64,000 nt of DNA from NCBI GenBank assembly GCA_027924645.1, contig BSBN01000039.1, positions 21,426,001 to 21,490,000 on the forward strand, in the 5' to 3' direction. The notes beneath the pieces are model-generated. The model was not told where the DNA came from. It was given only the letters and a program-made list of their open reading frames with translations, and did no database searches. The stretch's first letter is position 1. The number at the start of each line of letters is the position of its first letter. The stretch comes from Cunninghamia lanceolata. Taxonomy: Eukaryota > Streptophyta > Pinopsida > Cupressales > Cupressaceae. This document shows positions 22,712-31,977 of the stretch, one piece after another. The translations under genes and the position numbers were made by a program.

Positions 22712-24160
22712 TTGATACATCTAAGCTTTCCATCCCACAACCATTATTATACTACCTTTGATCAAGGGATCATCAACCTAGCACACAAGCACCTTATTGC
22801 CAAAATTAAAAGCTTACATGCACAACCATGGCCCTATGTGAATTCACCATCTTCCAATCCATCAATCTCTCCAATCACTCTATCACAATATCTCTCGAAT
22901 ACTATTAACCTTAATCCATTATCCTACATACCTCACAATCCATCAACCCCTGTCACCCATCCACAATCTAATCCACCATCAAACCTTCCAATTTCTAATC
23001 CATCAACCAAAGAATCCTTGAGAGATTTTCTCAAAAGAATATTAGCCAAAAATAAAAAAAGCAAAGCTATGGAATCCCCTACCTCTCCAACACCATCATG
23101 CAATCCCATCACCCACCTACCTGATCCTAATCCTAATCCTACAACATCTGCCATCATTATCCATCCACTATATTATCCTACCAAACCCCTTGAACAATCT
23201 CCTACCATGACTCAAGAACCATCATGTAGCCATGTTAATGAGCCCATCCAAGAACCTATCACATCCATCCAAGTCACTTCCACTTATATCCAAACACACG
23301 AGCCATGTCAAGAGTCAAATCCAAAGCATGTGGAAACATCAACCTCCTATCCTAATCAAGATCTAAGCATCACATCTAATCCCATCCCTAATCCCCTCCC
23401 ATCTATTGATCAACTTATCCACACCAACCCTATCACCCCTACCACAACATCCCCTATTGATTCTCTACCACCATCTACCAATCCCATTACAAATCCATCC
23501 TCTTATCTACTTGGAAAAAACACCTTCATTCATAGTGGCTCCCTCGTAGCAGGCAAACAACTTCCATCCACCACCCATCTTTATCCAATAAATAAAGGAC
23601 TCGTGTCTTGTTTCCAAAGCACCAAACATCCCATCACACTCTACATACTTTAAAGCATGAACTATCAAGGAAAAGGTTTAGGCCTTCATGAACAAGGTAT
23701 TTTGGAACCCATCCATACCAGATTTCATCCATCCTCACATGGCCTTGGCTATACATCCCAAGAAAACAATCCACCCATGTTTGTAGCACTCACACACCTC
23801 ATACATAATCTCCTTCTAACTCCAAACCTTGTGCACCTCATCTCACCTCCAAATCATATGTCACCATCCCTCCTTCATTGTCATATCATTCACAAAAGTA
23901 TGTGACCATACATATCCCCCATCAACTTTACCTCCACTCCTCCCAACTCCTAATATCCATATCCCAAAATCCTCTTATCCTCCCATCCTCCCAACTCCTA
24001 ATATCCCTATCCTCAAATCCCTTTATCCTCCCATCCTTCCAACTCCCATCCATAAATCCTCATCCCATAAATCATGATCTCCTAACATCCCCAATCATGA
24101 CCAACAAAAGCACACATCGACTAAAATTGAAGCTACCACAAACCCCATGGGATTCAAAGT
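22712..24160 (+). pseudogene. Degenerate G-patch-containing ORF of element B
   Basis: A Pro/Ser/Thr/Asn-rich frame (22712-23653) is followed by a second frame from ATG 23657 that starts MNYQGKGLGLHEQGILEPI and continues to GLGYTSQ. The Gly-rich GKGLG ... QGI.EPI ... GLGY pattern is that of the G-patch RNA-binding motif known in plant gypsy elements and retroviral protease regions. Element A encodes the same block at 51985 (MNYQCKGLGLHKQGILEPI). Text before it is also shared (CQES-NPKH versus CQEH-NPKN). The frame decays after about 23900 and is cut by the gypsy element at 24175. Probably a relic of a gag-protease region; whether it is still translated is unknown. Confidence 0.6.
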
Positions 24161-25142
24161 AAAAATCTAGATGCCTGTTGGTCATGATGTTAGTCATTCG
24201 CAAACATAGAATAAAAGTTACACAACAACCTTTACTCATCTTGAAAGATACGATGAATTCAGAGAATTCATGATCCCAAGTCTCCGTTGATTAGGTCTTA
24301 ATCTACTGACGTTACTCAGTGGTTGATGTGTGTTGCTGTTTTCCATTCAGGGGCCTTACGTGTTTCTGCAAAGTTCATCATTATCTTCAAATATACTGCT
24401 CTGTATGTCTGCTCTGCATAAATCTCCAACAATTCTACCTCTGCACTGTGAATTTAGTCAAATAATGTGCCTACAGGCTGATATTTGCATGATTTCTACC
24501 ATTATTTATGATTCTTTGCATGATATTTTCAATAATACATGCTTTTAACTCAAATATGCTAATGATTTTCAGTTACCTACGGGATTTCAGCATATTTCTC
24601 TGTTCTGCTTGTTATTTATCATGATTTGCAGTTATGGTGATGAATTTATGAAATTAAAAAAAAAGGAAAAGGGTTAAAGAATGAGATTCCCAAAACTACT
24701 TGACTTAGATCACTGATCCACATACAAGCTCCCATACATGCAATGAAAAGAAGGAAACTAGAATCATACTTCACCAGGACATTCCACAAATCCGCATGAT
24801 CTAGTGCAAATCTTCAAAGGAAAAGTTGATAACAACATGTAATGAAATGAAAGCGCTTCTAGTTGAACACAACATTCACCAGTACATATCCAGAAACCAA
24901 CAGAAAGATTACGTAAAATTTACAATCAGGATGTAATCTGAAACTTCATATCCATTCAGTATGCTCAAGAACAGGTACATTTACAGTGATCTGAAGAAAG
25001 AACCTTGACATTTCAACAATTCTATCCTCATTAGTCTCAGTAATCCGATCTCCTAATTAATTCTACAGTAATTGGCTTTAATGCATCAGATGCGTCTGTG
25101 TATATTAATGTATCTCCCCTCCTTTAATGTCTCAGGCTCTGG

Positions 25143-25153
25143 CCTTTATATAG
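25143..25153 (-). promoter_or_regulatory. TATA box in gypsy 3' LTR
   Basis: CTATATAAAGG on the - strand after GCATTTG. The identical site in the 5' LTR is at 36724-36735. Confidence 0.75.
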
Positions 25154-26066
25154 AGCAAATGCCAGAAAACAGTTACAATGATCCAAGGATCAGGATCCTC
25201 TCATAATAATCAATGGTCCAGATGAAAAGCACATGCTTCGCCAGTTGGCAAATGTACAGCTGGCACAGAATATTCCAGCATCTTCAACTTGATTCGGTCT
25301 CCAGCTGGCAAACAACATATTTGACAATATCCTCCTCACTTCTGGTTCATGTTGCCTCCATGTGCAACTTTGTAATTATCAGCTTCAGCAGTAGCCCTAA
25401 CAGCATCATGACTTCCTGCAAATAAACAGACAAACATTAAGTTCATCATCATGTGGATAAACAACAGGAAGTAAACGTTTTATTAAACATGCCTCAAAAT
25501 GTGTAGCTATAGGCAATCGGGCTTCATACCTGTGGAAAATATGCACTAAATGCATAAACATCATCAAAACAATCAGGTCAACCATCGTTGACCAAAAATC
25601 AGGCAGTCGGGCTTTCAAATTTCTATCGCTTCATGTTTTCCCGCCCATTTCCATGTGTATCGGGTTCAAATATGATCATGTATCTCAAAATATACAAGGA
25701 AATAACCGCTTTTAACAAATTATTTCAAATCCGGCTTTTGCATGCTCTGTTTGTATGTTTCGGGTCATCATCATATTCGCATCGGTGTGACCACATATGA
25801 TCGGGATGACAAAATTAGACTTGGCCGATGGCAACAGTTATACCGACGCCAAAAATCATGATGATGCCCAACTCTATGTCTTCTATCTAGCTACAGGATA
25901 TCATGAAATATGATGTTCCTCCCTTCCGAATGCTCTGATGAAAAGCACATCAGGATGTTTCACTTCTGCATATTGGGGAAAGAAAGACATCATCGTCATC
26001 ATCATGTCGAAGGAAAATAGGGGGATTTGGAATATGATCCTGCTGCTGAGGAAAGGAATATGATGG

Positions 26067-26469
26067 TGACGTCATCGTCATATTCGGGCTTCATTAAAAT
26101 GCAAAAGATGACGTCACCGTCATGTTTCGTTAAGATCAGGGGATAAATGTAATATCGGGTCACCTAAGGAAGATGATCGGGTGGTGCATGTAATATGACC
26201 CCTTCTGCGGCCAAGGTAACCCTCTCGAAAGATCAGGATGATGATGATGATGATCATCATATCCGCACTAGGTGATTTAAAATATGATCCTGCTGAAGTC
26301 CAGATGACGTCATCAGGATATCCGGGGCTTTTGTTAATCTTAGAACATGACGTCATCGTCATATTCGCGAACCGGATCATGTTTTGGAAAATATCCTGCC
26401 GAAGGAGAAATGTGATGGTGATGTCATCCTGATATTTGCTTCTTCGTTTATCAGGTCGGGATGACGTCA
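26067..26469 (-). promoter_or_regulatory. Array of TGACGTCA (bZIP/TGA-type) palindromes in U3
   Basis: Perfect TGACGTCA at 26067, 26109, 26305, 26348 and 26462, plus TGATGTCA at 26419. Several sit at the centre of longer imperfect palindromes ending in GAATATGA/TCATATTC. This octamer is the classic binding site of plant TGA-class bZIP factors (as-1 type) and of CREB in animals. Confidence 0.75.
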
Positions 26470-26737
26470 TCAAGATATTTGCAAAAGGTTATATTTCTCG
26501 GCAGGAGGACATTACGAAATATCGGGTAGACAAACAAGATCATGATGATCTTGACAACATGACTTAGGAATGGAATATCACCCTCCCTAAAAGATAGGGT
26601 GATCATCATGATCATGTAAAAGGAGATCAGGAGGATATGAAATATGATCCTGCCTTGAAAGATCAGGATGATGATGATCACCAGGACTTTGACGTGCGCA
26701 TGCAAATTATGTAGATGGTGGATTTTCTAAGTAGGGT

Positions 26738-26770
26738 GATATTATAATATCAGCATGATATTATAATATC
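26738..26770. repeat. Two perfect 14-bp palindromes GATATTATAATATC
   Basis: At 26738-26751 and 26757-26770, separated by AGCAT. Copied in the other LTR at 38319 and 38338. Confidence 0.85.
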
Positions 26771-27377
26771 GGGTGATGTTAAAATATCATGATGCTCGCG
26801 ATGTGCCCAAGGTCATTTGACGGGTAAAACACACTATCACCCAAAATTGACATCCAGATATTGGGACTGCATGATTTTTATCGGGTGATAGACCAAGATC
26901 ATGATGATGACCTTTTGCGATACAAAAGACCGCTCGACGGGGAAAACTTACTATGACTTAAAGTTGACGTCCGGATATTTCAACCTCAGGATATTATCGG
27001 GGGCGTTTCAAATATGATGATGATGTTCTTCATACAGCAAAACTGAGTTTATAAAATATGACCCCTTCTTGCAAATATCAGGTTTGACCAAAACTTTGAC
27101 TGTGCATAACTCCCTCATATGGACGAATTTTCAAGTGATGTAAAAGGCAAACCTGCATGGAATTTCAAGCTCTTTCTAACCATGAGGTCATAGAGACAAA
27201 ATATGAACTTTGACAAACTAACCTCATGATGATGACCAACCTCATCGAATATCATGATGATGATGCACCTGACCTATTTTTACCAAACCGCCAGAAAGCA
27301 GACAACACAAGCCAAGCCAAAAGTTGGGTCCCTGTTTTGCCAAGTCAAAATGGGGCGTGTTGTGTAACCACACAACA

Positions 27378-28218
27378 ACTTGCCACCAAAGAAAATAAAC
27401 AAATTCCAATGATTCAAGTGATGTGATCACATTTATCTATAGTGTTCTAATTCTGTCTAAGTAAAAGCATCATAATCCTCTGAATGATAAAATTTCATTA
27501 TGGTGATAAAGCTAACAAAGGATCAGGTGTGTGCATATGATTAATTATCCTCATCTTGAAAGTAAGTTGAAAACATAAGTAACTGGTGTTAAACTACATA
27601 GTTGGGGATCATCCCTCATAGCCAACCTGGATAGAGCCTTGCTGCCAGCAGGCGTCTATAGCCCCGGCAAGGTTATCTATACAATCTCCCTAAGTAGAGC
27701 CCCACTGCCAGCAGGCGTCCATAGCCCCGGTAGAGTTACTTAGATGGCCTAATTTTATTTCTTTTCTGATTTTCCTTTAAAAATTTATATTTGATATCAT
27801 CATGTCAGCTCATTTGTACAAGGTGTAGTCACTTGTAGCTTTAGGTTGGAGATTATATTGGTAGCAAGGGAGTCCCTTTAGATTTTTCACTTAACACCTA
27901 TACTCATATCTTCAACTTGCCCAAGGCTGTTAGGTGTTTCATTGTGATGGATTCACTTTGACCAAGAAAAAGCACCCTGATGAAAAGATATCATAAACCT
28001 GATCATGAACACTTCTTAGAATGAATCATAACCTATATTTAAATGTGATCTCATCATCTGAATCCCAACAATTTAGTTATTTTCTTAGGGTGATGAAGTG
28101 CATCATCCTGACTTACCAGAACAAGGTCCCAACCAACAAAACAACAACAACAACAAACAAACTGCACAAACAACTATACAAATATACAATATGATACATA
28201 TGACTATCATGAAGTCAT
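27378..28218 (-). other. 3' untranslated region of gypsy element
   Basis: 840 bp between the pol stop and the 3' LTR with no gene. It holds the paired stem-loop repeats at 27633-27738. The bases next to the LTR on the - strand (CTTTGGTGGCAAGT) are only weakly purine-rich for a polypurine tract. Confidence 0.7.
27630..27740 (-). repeat. Two stem-loop repeats sharing TGCCAGCAGGCGTC
   Basis: Units at about 27633-27678 and 27695-27738 share the core TGCCAGCAGGCGTCYATAGC. Each core is enclosed by short complementary ends that differ between units: ATAGA/TCTAT in the first and AAGTA/TACTT in the second. The first also has CCTTGC/GCAAGG. Confidence 0.55.
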
Positions 28219-31200
28219 TCAGGCCTGGAAATAATGTTTGAGGAATTGTCCATTGACTGGCAACGGGACATCCTCACCTGTCAGGTTCTTAAGCCTATAA
28301 GTGCTGTCTCCTAAAATTTCAGAAATCTGAAAGGGACCTATCCATAATCTATCAAACTTACCATGATCACCTTTCTTTTCATGGGCTTTATCCCACATCA
28401 GGACTAAATCGGATATCCTGAAAGCTTTAATTCTGGCTCTCTTGTCAAACCAGCGTTTGACAACAGCCTGATGTTTTGCAAATTGGTCAATCGCTTGACT
28501 TCGTTTTTCTTCCAGATGCATCAACTGAAGCAACCTGACTTCCTGTTTATTATCTATGCCTAGATATTCTTGGGCAAACTGCAGAGTAGGAATTTTCAAG
28601 TTTACAGGGAGGATAGGATCTACCCCATATACTAGTTGGAAGGGTGAGTTTCCTAATGCAATTTTCATTCTAGTTCTGTCTACCCATAAGGCATATTTCA
28701 GAAATGAGTTCCATTCCCTGGGATTTTTCTTTATCAATTTTCTTATGATACTCAGTAAATTCTTGTTGGTGGATTCTGCTAATCCATTTCCCTGGGGATA
28801 GTAGTTGGATGAGAACTTAAGTATGATCCCATGATCAAAAGCCCAACTTGACAATTTGGTGGAAATGAAGGCAGAACCATTATCACTTACCAATGCATAA
28901 GGAATTCCATACCTGGTGACAATGTTGCTTTCCAGAAATTTAATGACATCATCAGCAGTACAAGTTTTGCTGCTGATAGCCTCAGTCCATCTGGTACAAT
29001 AATCAGTAATCGTTAGGACATACCTATGGCCTGAGGAAGACGGAGGATTGATCGGTCCTATGAAATCCATGCCCCACTGTGCAAATGGGCGCTCTTCCAT
29101 CACTGGCTGCAATGGTTGTGCAGCATATTTTTCTCTGTTGGCAGCAACCTGGCAAACATGACAACCTTTAACATGATCAGCCGTGTCTTTAAAAATTGTA
29201 GGCCAGTAATATCCTGCTCTGAGGATTGCATGTGTTGTGGCTAATGCTGATCCGTGTGCAGTACCAAACTTGTCATGTAACTCTGTTAAAACTTTATTTG
29301 CTTCTGGTTTCTCTAAGCATCTCAGGTATATTCCTTCATAATTCTTCTTGAACAAGGTTCCTCCCTTCATCATATACTTCTGGGATCTTATCTTTAAGGC
29401 TCTTCTCTGTGAGGCTTGCATTCTTGAAGGACATCTTCCGGTGATCAGGATGTGCTTGATGTCTGAATACCATTCCCCATTGTCTTTCTCATTGATCACA
29501 TACTGCTGACTGATGATGTTTGGATCAGTTTCAGATATCATCTGGCTCAGAGCTTGTCCTCTTACTAGCTTCATTGGTGTGATCTCCATGTCATATTCTT
29601 GTAATACAGTAATCCATTTGGCTCTTTTTTCACCAGGTTCACTCTGCATCAGCAGCATCTTTACTGCTGCATCTGGTACCACAGCAATCACTTTGCTTCT
29701 CAGTATATAATGTCTAAACTTTTTTACTGCTCTGACTAATGCAAGTGCCTGTCTTTCAACATCTACATATCTCAACTCAGCATCCCTGAAAGGACACCTC
29801 ATGAAAGCAATTGGTTTCTCTTCTTTCTCTTCATTTCTTTGAGTTAACACTGCTGCAGAAGTATGTTCTGAGGCAAATGAGTAGATGTAGAAATCTCTTG
29901 TATAATCTGGACTAATGAGGACAGGAGCATCTGAAATGGCCTTCTTTATATCTTCAAAGGCAGCCTTGGCTTCTGGTGTCCACTCAATTTGTGCATCTTT
30001 TTTCAACATGGCATTTAGTGGTCTGACAATCTCAGCAAAGCCGGTGATGAACTTCCTCACAAAATTTATCTTACCAAAATAAGATTTAAGTTCCTTTTTG
30101 CTTCCTGGAAGTTGTAACTTCATAATAGATTCCACCCTGTCAGGATCAATGATAATTCCATCTTCTGTGATCAGGTGGCCTAGTAATTTTCCTGTTGTGA
30201 CTCCAAATATGCACTTCTTAGGATTCAAAGATATTCCATATTCTTCACATTTCTTCAGTACACTTCTGAGATCAGCAACATGATCTCCTCTTTCCTTGGA
30301 GAATACTGTCAGGTCATCCATGTAGATGACTATACATTTTCCTATTAAGCCTCTGAAGGCTATGTCCATTGCTCGCTGGAATGTAGCTCCAGCATTTATA
30401 AGTCCAAATGGCATACGTCTATATGCAAATATACCCCACTTTGTGGTGAAGGCAGTTTTTAATCTGTCAATTTTATCAACCATCACTTGGTTGTATCCTG
30501 AAAAACCATCCAAGAAGGACATCATCTTGGCTCCATTCACAATTTGTAGAACTTCATCCAAAGAGGGCAAAGGATAATTATCCTTTTCTGATGCTCTGTT
30601 CAGGTTCCTGAAATCTACACATAATCTGATGTCTCCATTCTTCTTTCTGACCGGCACAAGATTTGCCACCCAAGTGGAGTGCCTTACAGGAAATATTATC
30701 CGGGCATTTAACAATTTCTTGACTTCTTCAAGGATGATTGGTTCAAGCAGAGCATTGACTGGCCTCTGCTTCTGTCTGAAAGGTTTTGCATTTGGCTTGA
30801 GAGGTATAGTATGAGTTATGATAGAAGTGTCATATGTCTTTAGCTCATCATAAGTCCATGCAATTAAATGTATGTAATCTTTAAGGGCCTGAGTTATTCC
30901 TTCTAACTCTTTAGGTGTACAAACCTTACCCAATAAGACATTTCTCTTGTCATCAGCTTGTCCAATATTCACCTGTGAATATTGACCTCCATCTGCCTTA
31001 GGTAGATCTTTATGTTTAAGCATATTATCTAGATCAAAGGCTCTTTCTAATTCAATCATACCTTTGGGAATTCTGTTGCTAGGCAACTCTAATATCTCAT
31101 CTTCTTCCCAGACATGATCTTCCATATCATTCTCATCTATAATCTGAGCTTCAAATATGTCTCTGTTTGATATGAAGTCCAGGATGTGCTGATCATCATC

Positions 31201-31977
31201 AAACACTTGGAGATTAGTCACATTGTCAGGTACTGAAGGTACTGACACCAATTCTACTAAAAATCTCTTCAGACTAGATATAGACAGCGGTTCTAACGTA
31301 CTGGCAGCCTGGGCAAGTGCATCTGCCCTCTGGTTCTGTTCTCTTGGTACGTGAACGATATTAAAGGCATCAAAGTCTTCAATCAGGTCCCACACACGAT
31401 GCCTGTAATTTGATAGCTTTCTGTAATTACAAGAGTAAATTCCTCTTACTTGTCTCACAACTAGTTCTGAATCTCCAAAGACATGCAAGATCTTCACTTT
31501 CTTCTTATGGGCAAACAACATTCCATGAATCAAAGCTTCATACTCTGCGACATTATTGGTGCAGGGGAACTGTAGTCTGTAAGCTGCTAAGTAGGATTTC
31601 CCTGATGGATCAATAAGGTCAATTCCTACCCCGGCACCTTGCTTGGATTTGGATCCATCAAACCTCAGGATCCAAGGCTTATCTTCAGCAGGACATTTGT
31701 CTTCAGCAGGATATTTACTTGAACTTCCTTTCTTCTTTGCAGCGCTGGCTGCTGCCCCGCCTGATATCCACTTTAACTTGGGGATGTCATCCTCAAGTTT
31801 CTTCTTTCCTTTATTTGGTGAGCCTGATGGCTTTTCTATTTTCTCTTCCATCTCAGCAGGAGGATGATGTTCAGCACATACAGCTGCATGCTTCTTCAAA
31901 ATATGTAAGCATAGTGAGCAAGTTGTTTCTGAGTGAAGTGCCTCATGCAGCCTACACCAACCTCTAATTAAAACCTC
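28219..31977 (-). CDS. pol: Pol polyprotein: CHHC motif, extra RNase H, RT, degenerate RNase H, integrase
   Basis: Open in the frame of gag from the codon after its TAG (31978-31980) to the stop at 28219. Numbering from TTG 31899: extra RNase H about 75-200 with all four acidic residues (FDGS D81, AEYE E119, GDSE D143, RADA D193); RT about 370-590 with D464 (FLDGFSGYNQ) and YMDD 526-529; gypsy RNase H about 668-790, its first Asp replaced by Phe675 (IYSFAS); integrase zinc domain H875, H882, C913, C916; integrase core D945 (MDFIGP), D1006 (SDNG), E1042; then a GPF module (WIGPF). No ATG opens it, so it needs readthrough or another route from gag. A second RNase H together with a decayed gypsy RNase H is the hallmark of Tat-group elements; its position before RT is unusual. 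Copies genomic RNA to cDNA and integrates it. Confidence 0.95.
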   Translation of the reverse strand, partial: EVLIRGWCRLHEALHSETTCSLCLHILKKHAAVCAEHHPPAEMEEKIEKPSGSPNKGKKKLEDDIPKLKWISGGAAASAAKKKGSSSKYPAEDKCPAEDKPWILRFDGSKSKQGAGVGIDLIDPSGKSYLAAYRLQFPCTNNVAEYEALIHGMLFAHKKKVKILHVFGDSELVVRQVRGIYSCNYRKLSNYRHRVWDLIEDFDAFNIVHVPREQNQRADALAQAASTLEPLSISSLKRFLVELVSVPSVPDNVTNLQVFDDDQHILDFISNRDIFEAQIIDENDMEDHVWEEDEILELPSNRIPKGMIELERAFDLDNMLKHKDLPKADGGQYSQVNIGQADDKRNVLLGKVCTPKELEGITQALKDYIHLIAWTYDELKTYDTSIITHTIPLKPNAKPFRQKQRPVNALLEPIILEEVKKLLNARIIFPVRHSTWVANLVPVRKKNGDIRLCVDFRNLNRASEKDNYPLPSLDEVLQIVNGAKMMSFLDGFSGYNQVMVDKIDRLKTAFTTKWGIFAYRRMPFGLINAGATFQRAMDIAFRGLIGKCIVIYMDDLTVFSKERGDHVADLRSVLKKCEEYGISLNPKKCIFGVTTGKLLGHLITEDGIIIDPDRVESIMKLQLPGSKKELKSYFGKINFVRKFITGFAEIVRPLNAMLKKDAQIEWTPEAKAAFEDIKKAISDAPVLISPDYTRDFYIYSFASEHTSAAVLTQRNEEKEEKPIAFMRCPFRDAELRYVDVERQALALVRAVKKFRHYILRSKVIAVVPDAAVKMLLMQSEPGEKRAKWITVLQEYDMEITPMKLVRGQALSQMISETDPNIISQQYVINEKDNGEWYSDIKHILITGRCPSRMQASQRRALKIRSQKYMMKGGTLFKKNYEGIYLRCLEKPEANKVLTELHDKFGTAHGSALATTHAILRAGYYWPTIFKDTADHVKGCHVCQVAANREKYAAQPLQPVMEERPFAQWGMDFIGPINPPSSSGHRYVLTITDYCTRWTEAISSKTCTADDVIKFLESNIVTRYGIPYALVSDNGSAFISTKLSSWAFDHGIILKFSSNYYPQGNGLAESTNKNLLSIIRKLIKKNPREWNSFLKYALWVDRTRMKIALGNSPFQLVYGVDPILPVNLKIPTLQFAQEYLGIDNKQEVRLLQLMHLEEKRSQAIDQFAKHQAVVKRWFDKRARIKAFRISDLVLMWDKAHEKKGDHGKFDRLWIGPFQISEILGDSTYRLKNLTGEDVPLPVNGQFLKHYFQA
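31909..31959 (-). other. Third CHHC zinc motif, directly after the gag TAG
   Basis: Reads WCRLHEALHSETTCSLC, C-x2-H-x3-H-x4-C-x2-C, seven codons after the TAG. It matches the second motif in gag and shows that the sequence after the stop is protein-coding. Confidence 0.85.

Larger units (their letters stand above)
24176..27377 (-). repeat. 3' LTR of gypsy element (left on + strand)
   Basis: 3202 bp. On the - strand U3 lies at 25153-27377, the TATA at 25143-25153 and R-U5 at 24176 to about 25115. U3 is rich in GATGATG words and TGACGTCA palindromes. Confidence 0.96.

Noticed and set aside
21614..23905. Proline/asparagine-rich host gene
   Set aside because: Openness is explained by missing G on this strand; the same tract recurs in element A with stops in different places. 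Only the G-patch block is kept as a relic.
25920..25960. Hammerhead-like core (CTGATGAAAAG) in the gypsy LTR
   Set aside because: The GAAA strand and flanking stems needed for a hammerhead fold were not found.
26238..26432. Met-rich frames in the gypsy LTR
   Set aside because: Products of GATGATG repeats in U3.
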